60,787 nucleotides of DNA, taken from Algisphaera agarilytica. Lineage in GTDB: Bacteria; Planctomycetota; Phycisphaerae; Phycisphaerales; Phycisphaeraceae. Positions within the stretch are counted from its first letter, which is position 1; every line of letters begins with the position of its first letter. Positions 17,394 to 25,021 of the stretch are shown here, one piece after another. The notes below the pieces were generated by a model. That model did not search any database. It worked only from the letters and a program-made list of their open reading frames with translations, and was not told the DNA's origin. Where the stretch lies: NCBI RefSeq assembly GCF_014207595.1, contig NZ_JACHGY010000002.1, forward strand, positions 1 to 60,787, in the 5' to 3' direction. The translations under genes were made by a program, and so were the position numbers.

Positions 17394-17947
17394 GGCTTGG
17401 CGACTCCTTCCCGCTGGGATTCTCGTATCCATTGCCTTAATTGGTCCAGACCGCGGTGGAGTCGTTTCGAGACCAAGGCGGCGCTGCAGCCGAGGCTTTG
17501 TTTCACTTCGTTGCCGGTCATGCCTTGAATGGTTCTCATGACGACCACCTGCCGTACGGGTTCATCAAGTCGATCAAGGAGTTGGTAAAGCTCGTCCTGT
17601 GTTTCAGATTCCACCAGCCGATCTTCGCCGTTCAGTTGGCTGGTGGGATGTTCGCCCCTTGCGGAATACGCCTGCTGTTGCCTTTCTCGGTGGCGGAGCT
17701 GATCCAGCGCGGCATTGGTCACGACGCGATTGATCCACCCGGGCAACTTTTCGGGATCGCGGATCTGGCCTTGCTTCTCAATCGCTTTCAGGTACGCATG
17801 CTGGCAGACGTCTTCAGCGATCGCGGTATCCGACAAGATCCGCGTCGCCCTGCGCAGGTGCTTGCGACCATCTCTCATGATCACGCCGACTACACAGTTT
17901 TTCCAAAGCTCGTCGATGATGACCTTCCCGGCTGCGCACGAATTCAC
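17390..17947 (-). CDS. ECF-type RNA polymerase sigma factor
   Basis: A 185-residue sigma-70-family protein with region 2 (about residues 25-95: ILSDTAIAEDVCQHAYLKA, LPGWINRVVTNAALDQLRHRER) and region 4 (about 120-175: LDEPVRQVVVMRTIQGMTGNEV, with the helix-turn-helix LGCSAALVSKRLHRGLDQLR). The start shown is GTG at 17945-17947; internal starts are possible. It heads a five-gene minus-strand operon in which the first three junctions overlap by 4 bases. It probably controls that operon itself in response to an envelope signal. Confidence 0.92.
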   Translation of the reverse strand: MNSCAAGKVIIDELWKNCVVGVIMRDGRKHLRRATRILSDTAIAEDVCQHAYLKAIEKQGQIRDPEKLPGWINRVVTNAALDQLRHRERQQQAYSARGEHPTSQLNGEDRLVESETQDELYQLLDRLDEPVRQVVVMRTIQGMTGNEVKQSLGCSAALVSKRLHRGLDQLRQWIRESQREGVAKP

Positions 17948-18362
17948 GGGCCACTATGAGTATGACGCGTATGCGTATACGGAATTTACCATCGCGCAGT
18001 GAGTTTTTCGCCGCCATTGCATAGCGAGTTGCGGTCTCGGCACACAGAATAGCGAGGTATAAGTCCTTGATTGCAAAACAACAAGAGTCGTTTTGTTTCG
18101 AGGCCGTCAGGTCACTTCGATTGGGTGAACGAATTGTGAAGCGGAGGTATGAAGATTTTTTCATATCCGGTTCAGTGCAGGACAGAGCCGTAATGGGATG
18201 GCTGCGACAAGTATTTGGAGCGATGGAACAGGAGTAAGAGTGGGCTTGTTGCTCGTTATTGATATTCAGATATCATTTGTAGGCAAGGGATGTTTCGGCG
18301 GCGGCAGCCGCTGCGGCACGCACGGATGCGGAGACTAAAACCCCTGGGATAGGAGCCCGATC
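17948..18362. other. Intergenic region between the sigma-factor operon and the FmdB-like gene
   Basis: These 415 bases lie between divergent genes. The sequence is noticeably less GC-rich than its surroundings in 17965-18280 and no frame looks coding. It must contain the promoter of the sigma-factor operon. A weak A-rich/T-rich inverted pair sits near 18073-18100. The stretch 18296-18345 is GC-rich with a short GC-rich hairpin (GGCGGCAGCCGC). I identify no known RNA or operator. Confidence 0.5.
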
Positions 18363-18654
18363 ATGCCGATTTATGTATACGAGGTCGTTCTGGAAGACGG
18401 TGAGACCAGCCAGGTCTTCGAAGTCATGCAGAACATGTCCGCTGACCCAGCATCCGACGACCGGCCAGCCGGTGCGCCGCGTGATTCAGCCGCCCAACCT
18501 TGGCGGCCAGTGGTCGGAAGCCGCGGGCCGGGAACGGCTTTCGGACAAGAATATCGAGGCCAACGGCATGACCAAGTACGTCAAAGCCGGTGATGGCGTT
18601 TACGAGAAACACGCGGGCTCTGGGCCGGACGTGATCAGCGCGGATGATCTTTGA
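18363..18654 (+). pseudogene. FmdB-family (zinc-ribbon-like) gene interrupted by a frameshift
   Basis: Two overlapping frames together make one recognisable small protein. The first frame (from ATG 18363) begins MPIYVYEVVLEDGE...FEVMQNMS as in FmdB-type proteins. From about 18440 the homologous text continues in the next frame: PLTQHPTTGQPVRRVIQPPN, then DKNIEANGMTKYVKAGDGVY, to TGA at 18652-18654. The shift lies at about 18437-18447. An ancestral MSDDPLTQHP-type reading could be produced by loss of eight bases here. It is either a real mutation or a sequencing/assembly error. The cysteines of the canonical FmdB zinc ribbon are missing even in the combined reading. Confidence 0.75.
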
Positions 18655-18707
18655 TCCCGCTCTATGCACGCAAGGCCATATCCCGTCAACCACAACCCAG
18701 AAGGATT

Positions 18708-18725
18708 ATGAAAGTAAGTCAATGA
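18708..18725 (+). other. Five-codon leader ORF overlapping the hisI start
   Basis: An ATG at 18708 follows an AGAAGGA sequence at 18699-18705 and reads M-K-V-S-Q-stop. Its TGA overlaps the hisI ATG at 18722 in the ATGA arrangement. It could couple translation into hisI. The spacing from AGAAGGA to this ATG is only two bases, so it may not be translated at all. Confidence 0.3.
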
Positions 18726-19192
18726 GTGTTGTGTCTTTTGCGCCGAGACAGAGTGTTGAACAGGTCGAAGAGGGCAATGAACTCGCCCCTAAATTCGATG
18801 CGCAGGGCTTGATCCCCGTGGTGACCACGGACTTCAATTCCGGCGAAGTGCTCATGCACGCCTACATGAACGAAGAGGCGTTCACCGAAACCATCAAGCT
18901 CGGCGAGGCGGTCTACTGGAGCCGAAGCCGTAAGTGTCTTTGGCATAAGGGCGCGACGAGCGGCCTGGTTCAGATCATCCGCGAGATCCGGATCGATGAC
19001 GACCAAGACTGCGTCTGGATTCGAGTCGATGTTCAGGGCGGCGCGAGCTGTCACGTGGGCTACCGTTCCTGCTTCTACCGGGCCGTTCCCTTCGGCGATG
19101 AGATCGGACAGCCGCTTGGATTCACCGAGACCGAAAAAGTCTTCGAGCCCGAAAAGGTCTATGGGGACGCCCCGAATCCCACGCAGCTCTGA
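18722..19192 (+). CDS. hisI: Phosphoribosyl-AMP cyclohydrolase
   Basis: A 156-residue stand-alone HisI that opens the ring of phosphoribosyl-AMP in histidine synthesis. Motifs are [18 protein letters not shown] and the C-terminal [13 protein letters not shown] with two of the zinc-ligand cysteines. The third zinc Cys normally sits in a DCDxD motif with the magnesium aspartates; here it reads DDDQDC, so that Cys is replaced by Asp and a Cys follows four positions later. The ATG at 18722 is chosen because it begins the conserved length; an upstream in-frame extension to 18644 overlaps the FmdB-like gene. It lies 23 bases before the COG0523 GTPase gene. Confidence 0.93.
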   Translation: MSVVSFAPRQSVEQVEEGNELAPKFDAQGLIPVVTTDFNSGEVLMHAYMNEEAFTETIKLGEAVYWSRSRKCLWHKGATSGLVQIIREIRIDDDQDCVWIRVDVQGGASCHVGYRSCFYRAVPFGDEIGQPLGFTETEKVFEPEKVYGDAPNPTQL

Positions 19193-19215
19193 TTTAATAG
19201 ATTGCTGCGTCTAAC

Positions 19216-20256
19216 ATGAAACCGATGGCCTACACGCCCTGCCACATCATCGCCGGCCCCCTCGGGGTTGGGAAGACCACCGCGATCCTCGACTATCTCC
19301 GCCAACACGCGGCGAGTCAGCGGGTCGGCGTCTTGGTGAACGACTTCGGCCCGGTCGGTCTGGACAGCACCACGTTGCAAGCCGAGGCCCCCGGGACCAA
19401 GGTGCTCAACGTCCCCGGCGGGTGCATCTGCTGCACGATGCTTTCGGAGCTGCCCAACTGCATCAACCGGCTTCTCTCCGAGCAAGACCTGGACCGACTC
19501 ATCATCGAGCCCAGCGGCATGGCCTCGCCTGCACAGGTCATCGATCTGCTCCGAGGCGCTCAGTTGCAGTTGAAGATCAACCTGCAGCCTGCGGTGGTGA
19601 TGCTGAACACGGTTGATTTCGACGAGGAAACCTTCGAGCGGATGGGCTATTACCAGATGTTCTGCGAGGCCGCCGACATCCTGGTCTTCAATCGATGCGA
19701 CCAGGCCACCGAGCCCAAAATTGAACGGGCTCGGCAATGGGCCGGCAAGCTCGACCCGCCCAAACTGCGAGTGGTCACCACTTCACACGGCCAGCTCCCC
19801 GCAGAGCTTTTTGAGGACAGCGGTGGGGCCTCACATGGAGACCAGTCTGCGGACCATCACCATCATCACCACGAGCACGAGCACGGCCACCATCATGGCC
19901 ACGACCATGATCACGCTCATGACCACGATCCAGGCGTTCGCCCTGGCGGGTTCATCCTTGATTCGTCGCGACGCTTCGATCAGGAAGTCCTTTTGATTAA
20001 CCTGATGCGGATCTGTTACCAAGGCATCGAGGGAAATGAAATCTTGCGGCTCAAGGGGGTTTTTCAAACCAACAGCGGCTGGCAATCCATCGAGATTGCG
20101 AACCAAGAGGTGTCGTTTCGGCCGTCGGCCCACCGTCGGGATAACCGGATGGAGTGGCTGACGAAGCCAGGGGAGGTGGCGCAGGAACAGATTCTGGAAG
20201 AGATCGATCGCCCGATAAATCGACAGGAGATAGCCGCACTGCTGGAGAACGGGTAA
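19216..20256 (+). CDS. COG0523/CobW-family metallochaperone GTPase with His-rich linker
   Basis: A 346-residue G3E GTPase. Walker A is GPLGVGKT (14-21), and the family metal motif is CICC (70-73, in VPGGCICCTM). A histidine-rich insertion occupies about residues 212-239 with alternating H and D/E/G, typical of zinc-binding members. The C-terminal CobW-C region follows (GVFQTNSGW...). The protein probably delivers or buffers zinc or another divalent metal. Its place directly after hisI, a metal enzyme, and before a metal ATPase supports a role in metal supply (inference). Confidence 0.92.
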   Translation: MKPMAYTPCHIIAGPLGVGKTTAILDYLRQHAASQRVGVLVNDFGPVGLDSTTLQAEAPGTKVLNVPGGCICCTMLSELPNCINRLLSEQDLDRLIIEPSGMASPAQVIDLLRGAQLQLKINLQPAVVMLNTVDFDEETFERMGYYQMFCEAADILVFNRCDQATEPKIERARQWAGKLDPPKLRVVTTSHGQLPAELFEDSGGASHGDQSADHHHHHHEHEHGHHHGHDHDHAHDHDPGVRPGGFILDSSRRFDQEVLLINLMRICYQGIEGNEILRLKGVFQTNSGWQSIEIANQEVSFRPSAHRRDNRMEWLTKPGEVAQEQILEEIDRPINRQEIAALLENG

Positions 20257-20364
20257 AATCCTTCCCCGCCTTGGTGTCGATTCGAGGTCGGGCTCAGAAT
20301 GACTTTGCAGAGACGATCGAGTGACTACATTTCGCATTAGATTGAACCATGGAGGCCGGGCGTC

Positions 20365-22404
20365 ATGACAGAAAGCCAGCCTTCTGGCCAACCCGCCAGC
20401 GATAGCACATCCCAGGAAGCACTTAGCGAAGCGCTGAACGACGAACGATCCAAGATCGATCCGCAGCTGATCGTGGTGATGATCGGCACGGTGCTGTTGA
20501 TCTGTGCGTTGGCCGCCTACCCGCTTTTCGATACCGCGGAGCACCCCGCGATCCTGGCGATGCTCGCGGCGCTGTGCCTCGGCACCCCGGTCACCTGGAA
20601 CACCATCCGTGGCATGATGGGTTACGAGAGCCAGGATCAGCACACCGAAGCCTTGGTCATGCTCGCGTTCCTCGGATCGTTTGCCTCGGCGCGATACCTG
20701 GAAGCCGCCGCCATCGCGCTGTTCATGTACTTCGCCTCGTTGATCGTGCACCGGACCGCCACCGGCGCACGCCGCACGATCGAATCGCTGATGCGTGTCT
20801 CGCCGAAGCGGGCGAATCGGTTGAAAGAAGACGGCAGCGAAGAAGACACCCTGGCCACCGAGCTCAACCCCGGCGACCGTGTCATGGTGCGTCCGGGCGA
20901 TCAGGTGCCCTGTGACGGACGGGTGCTGTCGGGCTCGAGTTCGTTGGACGAGAAATACATCACCGGTGAATCTCATCCGGTTGATAAATCCACTTCGGAC
21001 CAGGTTTTTGCCGGCAGCATCAACCTGACCGGCGTGCTGGAGATCGAGGTCGAGAAGCCGCTGGCCGAGAGTACGCTGGGCCGGGTCCAGGCGTTGATCC
21101 TTGATGCTGCGAACCACAAGACCCCGGTGGCCCAGATGCTCGACCGATTCTCGGGCTACTACATGCCGGTGATCCTGTGTCTCGCAGCCATCGTGCTGTT
21201 CTTTACCCAGGACATGTCGCAGGTCATCAGCCTCCTGCTGATCGCCTGCCCGATGGAGATCATCATCTCCGGGCCATTGGCCGCGGTGGCGTCGCTGAGC
21301 GCAGCGGCCCGTCTCGGGGTGCTGATCAAGAATGTCACCGATATCGAGGTGGCCCGGAACCTCACCGCGATTGTCTTCGACAAGACCGGTACGCTGACCA
21401 CGGGCAACCTCGCGGTCACCCGGCTCTTCCCGGCGCCGGGAACCGATCCCGCCGATTTGTTGAGCCTGGCCGCATCGCTTGAGCAACTCTCCCGCCACCC
21501 CGTGGCCCGGGCGGTGGTTGCGATCTCCGAAAAAGCACAGGTCGAACTGACCGACGTCGAAGACTTCGAAGAAGTGGCGGGGCGTGGGGTGCGCGGTATC
21601 TACCAGGGCCGCAAAGTCATGGCCGGACGCGAATCATGGATCCGTGAAAGCGGCGTCGAGGTGCCCGAGGGGCTGCTTGACGAGATCGGCAGCATGAGTG
21701 TTCTGATGCTGGCCGAGGAAGGCCGATGCCTGGGGTGGATCGGCCTGTCCGACCAAACGCGGGTCGGCGCGGATATTGCCCTCGAGGAACTGAACGAGTT
21801 GGGCATCCACCAGCGGATCATGGTGACCGGCGACCGCACCGGCCCCGCCCAGCAGACCGCCCAGGCGTTGAACCTCACGGGCATGGTCGCCGAGGCCCTG
21901 CCCGGCGATAAGCTCGACATCGTCCGTCAGCTCAAAGAGCGTGGCCACACAGTTGCGGTCATCGGCGACGGCGTGAACGACGGCCCCGCGCTGGCCGCGG
22001 CCGATATCTCCGTCGCGATGGGTGCCGCCGGCTCGGACGTGGCCATCAACGCCGCCTCGATCGCACTGATGAACAGCCAGCTCAACCGGCTGCCGTTCCT
22101 GGTCCGCCTGTCCCGAGCCACCAGCCGCGTCATCCGGCAGAACATCGTTTTCGTGATGCTCTACATCCTCACCATGCTGATCCTGCTCGGCTTCGGCTAC
22201 GTCACGCCACTCATCGCGGCGATCTCGCACGGCGTCAGCTCCATCGTGGTGATCTTCAACTCCGCGCGCCTCATCCGCCAAGGTGAAGACCTGCCCCTGC
22301 TTGAAGACCTTGAGCGGACTCGTTCCGCCCAGGCCGCCACGCCCACCCGTCGGGTCCAAACGATGCCCGTGGTGGGTGCCGGGATGGCTCCCAGCGCCGG
22401 GTAG
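20365..22404 (+). CDS. P1B-type heavy-metal ATPase with a CPM motif
   Basis: A 679-residue P-type ATPase. Visible are paired N-terminal transmembrane segments (about 30-100), the actuator TGES (200-203), an ion-site helix with C295-P296-M297 (IACPMEIII), the phosphorylation site DKTGT (D339), HP (SRHPVA near 380), GDGVNDGP (534-541) and a final transmembrane pair (about 590-630). It lacks N-terminal HMA or Cys metal-binding domains. The CPM triad differs from the usual CPC/CPH/SPC, so metal specificity is open. It follows the COG0523 gene by about 108 bases and is probably part of the same metal-homeostasis cluster. Confidence 0.92.
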   Translation: MTESQPSGQPASDSTSQEALSEALNDERSKIDPQLIVVMIGTVLLICALAAYPLFDTAEHPAILAMLAALCLGTPVTWNTIRGMMGYESQDQHTEALVMLAFLGSFASARYLEAAAIALFMYFASLIVHRTATGARRTIESLMRVSPKRANRLKEDGSEEDTLATELNPGDRVMVRPGDQVPCDGRVLSGSSSLDEKYITGESHPVDKSTSDQVFAGSINLTGVLEIEVEKPLAESTLGRVQALILDAANHKTPVAQMLDRFSGYYMPVILCLAAIVLFFTQDMSQVISLLLIACPMEIIISGPLAAVASLSAAARLGVLIKNVTDIEVARNLTAIVFDKTGTLTTGNLAVTRLFPAPGTDPADLLSLAASLEQLSRHPVARAVVAISEKAQVELTDVEDFEEVAGRGVRGIYQGRKVMAGRESWIRESGVEVPEGLLDEIGSMSVLMLAEEGRCLGWIGLSDQTRVGADIALEELNELGIHQRIMVTGDRTGPAQQTAQALNLTGMVAEALPGDKLDIVRQLKERGHTVAVIGDGVNDGPALAAADISVAMGAAGSDVAINAASIALMNSQLNRLPFLVRLSRATSRVIRQNIVFVMLYILTMLILLGFGYVTPLIAAISHGVSSIVVIFNSARLIRQGEDLPLLEDLERTRSAQAATPTRRVQTMPVVGAGMAPSAG

Positions 22405-22487
22405 TGTGGCATGCAGGGAATTGGATTGGTCGCTACAACGCCAACGCCCTGAAGCCGCATGTGTTTGTAAAGAAAAAACGAACCCAA

Positions 22488-22520
22488 TAAAAAACTCCCG
22501 CTTACTGCGGGAGTTTTTTG
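22488..22520. terminator. Bidirectional rho-independent terminator
   Basis: A perfect 7-bp GC-rich stem (CTCCCGC at 22495-22501 with GCGGGAG at 22507-22513, loop TTACT) is flanked by an A run before and a T run after it. It can end transcription from the ATPase gene and also from the tRNA-Ser gene on the other strand. Confidence 0.9.
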
Positions 22521-22566
22521 TTCTGGGCCCGAGGAGCTCGGTTGGATCGAACTCAACCGGAAAAAA

Positions 22567-22653
22567 CGGAGAGGGAGGGATTCGAACCCTCGTTACGGTT
22601 GCCCGTAAACACGAATTCCAGTCGTGCGCCTTCAGCCGCTCAGCCACCTCTCC
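22567..22653 (-). tRNA. tRNA-Ser(GGA)
   Basis: On the minus strand this folds as a class II tRNA. The 7-bp acceptor stem is GGAGAGG/CCTCTCC, the D-arm sequence is GGCTGAGCGGCTGAAGG, and the anticodon loop CTGGAAT is closed by CACGA/TCGTG. It has a long variable arm, and the T arm contains GGTTCGAATCC. The discriminator base is G, as expected for serine. CCA is not encoded. Confidence 0.95.
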
Positions 22654-22781
22654 AATGGGGGCCTGCCGGCGTCGGACGCGGGCAGTGCGGGGGAGATATC
22701 CTATGCGTTTATGGCCCGCTGTAAAGCCAGCCCCCTCGTTTGGGGATGAATGTGTAACTTCAACGCCTTTGGGAGCATGGA

Positions 22782-23504
22782 TTGACTACGCCTCCGACCG
22801 AGCCCTGGACCGGGATGATCGTGGTGGACAAGCCGTTGGGCCTGAGCTCGATGGACGTGATCTACCGCGTTCGCCGGGCCGCGTCACGCGGGGCGGGGGT
22901 GAAAAAGACCAAATGCGGCCACGCGGGCACCCTCGATCCGCTGGCCACCGGGGTGATACTGTGCTGCGTCGGGAAGGCGACCAAATCGGTTGACCGCCTG
23001 ATGGGGATGACCAAGGAGTATGAGGCGGAGGTCGATCTCTCGGCATTCACCACCACCGACGACCGCGAAGGCCCCCGCACCGAAGTGGACGTCGAAACGC
23101 CCCCGACCCGTGACGCGGTGGTGGCGGCTTGTCAGGCGATGGTCGGCGAGTCCGTGGAGCAGATCCCCCCGGCCTACTCGGCGATCCACATCGAAGGCAG
23201 GCGGGCCTACGAGATGGCCCGCAACGGCGAAGACGTCAAGATGCGGCCGCGCTGGGTCCGCATCGACGCGATCGATCTGCTGGCTTACGACTGGCCCACC
23301 GCAACGATCCGCGTGACCTGCGGGAAGGGCACCTACATCCGCAGCATCGGGCGTGACCTCGGGGTCGCGCTGGGCACGGGCGGGCACCTCGCGGCTCTGC
23401 GTCGGACGGCCGTGGGCCCGTACCGGGTGGAGGACGCGTTTGCGATTGAGCACTTCGAGAAACCTCTGGACCGCCATGATTTGGCGGAGGTGCCCCCAGC
23501 GTAG
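22782..23504 (+). CDS. truB: tRNA pseudouridine(55) synthase TruB
   Basis: A 240-residue enzyme that makes pseudouridine-55 in the T loop of tRNAs. The catalytic motif GHAGTLDPLATG contains D52; the KPLGLSS and GTYIRSIGRDLG motifs are also present. The start is a TTG at 22782 preceded by GGGAG with about 6 bases spacing; ATG at 22815 would remove part of the first strand region. The family's C-terminal PUA extension is absent or reduced, as in many bacteria. It lies next to a tRNA gene transcribed in the opposite direction. Confidence 0.93.
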   Translation: MTTPPTEPWTGMIVVDKPLGLSSMDVIYRVRRAASRGAGVKKTKCGHAGTLDPLATGVILCCVGKATKSVDRLMGMTKEYEAEVDLSAFTTTDDREGPRTEVDVETPPTRDAVVAACQAMVGESVEQIPPAYSAIHIEGRRAYEMARNGEDVKMRPRWVRIDAIDLLAYDWPTATIRVTCGKGTYIRSIGRDLGVALGTGGHLAALRRTAVGPYRVEDAFAIEHFEKPLDRHDLAEVPPA

Positions 23505-23529
23505 TCGTGGCAAGCGGGGCTAGGAGCGT

Positions 23530-23907
23530 TTAGGAAATCGCTGCGGCTTCCAGTGACGCGAGCGGCACGATGTCGACCGCCTTGGCGTGCGTGGCCTCGA
23601 GTACCACCGGCGGGGCGATCCCCGCTTCATCGGCTTCACGCCAGCGAGCGGCGCACAGGCACCAGCGGTCGCCGGGCTTAAGTCCGGGGAAGCGGTACTC
23701 GGGCCTAGGCGTGCTCAGGTCATTGCCTTGGGCGCGGGTGAACTCCAGGAACTCCGCGGTCATGACTGCGCAGACCGTGTGCGAGCCCGTGTCGTTCGGG
23801 CCGGTCTTGCAGCAGCCGTCGCGGAAGAAACCGGTCATCGGGTCGGTCGAGCAGGGCTGTAGCTCGGTACCGAGGACGTTCTTGGTTTGGGGGTTGGGTG
23901 CGATCAT
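23530..23907 (-). CDS. DUF2237 family protein
   Basis: A 125-residue protein with the typical DUF2237 text: NVLGTELQPCSTDPMTGFFRDGCC near the start, then HTVCAVMTAEFLEF and PGLKPGDRWCLCAARW, and the closing VVLEATHAKAVDIVPLASL. Conserved cysteines suggest a metal or redox role, but the function of the family is unknown. It follows tatC on the minus strand by 36 bases. Confidence 0.88.
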   Translation of the reverse strand: MIAPNPQTKNVLGTELQPCSTDPMTGFFRDGCCKTGPNDTGSHTVCAVMTAEFLEFTRAQGNDLSTPRPEYRFPGLKPGDRWCLCAARWREADEAGIAPPVVLEATHAKAVDIVPLASLEAAAIS

Positions 23908-23943
23908 GGGTGATCCTAGGTCTGCCGTTCTCCCAACGCTTGA

Positions 23944-24987
23944 TCAAAGCTCATCGGGGGCCGACGAACCGCCGCGGTCCGCGATCTTCATCATGATCAG
24001 GCCGACTTCGAACAGCACGTACAACGGCACCGCGAGCACAAACATGCTGAGCATGTCGGTCGGTGTCAGGATCGCGCCCGCCGCAAACGCGACAAACAAC
24101 GCGTACTTGCGCAGCGACGCGATCGCCTTCGGATCAAACAGGTGCGTCCAGCCCAGGACAAGCATCACCACGGGCAATTGGAACGCCAAAGTCACGCCGA
24201 ACATCAGCATCGCGGCGAACTTCACGTACTCACCGAGCTGCGGGAGCGGGTTGATGAGGCGGTCGCTGCGTAGTCCGATGATGCGAACCTCGCCGTTGAC
24301 CAGGGCTTTGAGCTTGCCCTCCTGAGCATTGATCCACATGGCCCCCTCGGCGGGCTCGACCGGATCCTCACCGAGGACGGGGAACAGGGGAAGCTCGACC
24401 GGTTCGTCGGTGGAAAGCTGGTCACCGGCATCTACCGGCGGGGTCTTGTCGCCGCCGTAGGCGTCCAGGATGATCCCCCAGAGCGGATTGGGCGAGGACA
24501 GCTCGACCTTGGGGAAGTAGGTCGCGAACTGCAGGAAGAACAGCAGGCTGATCGGCAGCAGGATGTAGTAGGTGAACGACACCGCCAGCACCGTCATCAG
24601 CGTGCTGAAAGGCGTCAGGATGTACACCGCTTTCTTCTCGTGGGAATACAAACCCACGGAAACGAACTTCCAGCCCTGATAAATCACCCAAGGTGAGGCG
24701 AGCAGCGCTGCGGCGATGATCCCTACAGGGAGAATGACGCTGGTGAACCCGGCGGTGGCGTCGGTGACGAGGGTTTGGGCCGGGAAGCCCATGGTGTCTT
24801 GGGCCTGGAGCAGGGGCTGGGCCAGCCAGCCGATCAGGTCGAAGACGAAATAGAACGTGACCCCGGCTGCGACCACGATGCCGATGCCGGCAAAGATCAG
24901 CCGCATCCGCAGTTCTTCGAGGTGGTCGCCCAGCGGCATCGAGATGTCTGACTCGTTGACCAAGTCGCCTGACTGATCCAATGGCAT
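23944..24987 (-). CDS. tatC: Sec-independent (Tat) protein translocase subunit TatC, with a large insertion
   Basis: Starting at ATG 24985-24987 the product has 347 residues, against about 250 for the usual TatC. The N-terminal SMPLGDHLEELRMRL motif and six hydrophobic segments are visible. About 90 extra residues (about 160-250, acidic and proline-rich, with DAYGGDKTPP and LFPVLGEDPVEPAEG) are inserted in an extracytoplasmic loop after the third or fourth helix. The Tat system exports folded proteins. The gene lies 34 bases after queA on the same strand. No tatA/B is in the window. Confidence 0.92.
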   Translation of the reverse strand: MPLDQSGDLVNESDISMPLGDHLEELRMRLIFAGIGIVVAAGVTFYFVFDLIGWLAQPLLQAQDTMGFPAQTLVTDATAGFTSVILPVGIIAAALLASPWVIYQGWKFVSVGLYSHEKKAVYILTPFSTLMTVLAVSFTYYILLPISLLFFLQFATYFPKVELSSPNPLWGIILDAYGGDKTPPVDAGDQLSTDEPVELPLFPVLGEDPVEPAEGAMWINAQEGKLKALVNGEVRIIGLRSDRLINPLPQLGEYVKFAAMLMFGVTLAFQLPVVMLVLGWTHLFDPKAIASLRKYALFVAFAAGAILTPTDMLSMFVLAVPLYVLFEVGLIMMKIADRGGSSAPDEL

Positions 24988-25021
24988 GGCGGTTAGTGTA
25001 GCGGCGTCGAGCGGGCGGCGC

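Noticed and set aside
19850-19935. CAC/CAT repeat tract as a possible microsatellite or repeat element
   Set aside because: It is explained by the His-rich metal-binding stretch of the COG0523 protein.
19831-21498. A 555-codon frame on the minus strand
   Set aside because: It spans the antisense of two well-identified genes and the gap between them and is Arg/His/Gly-rich.
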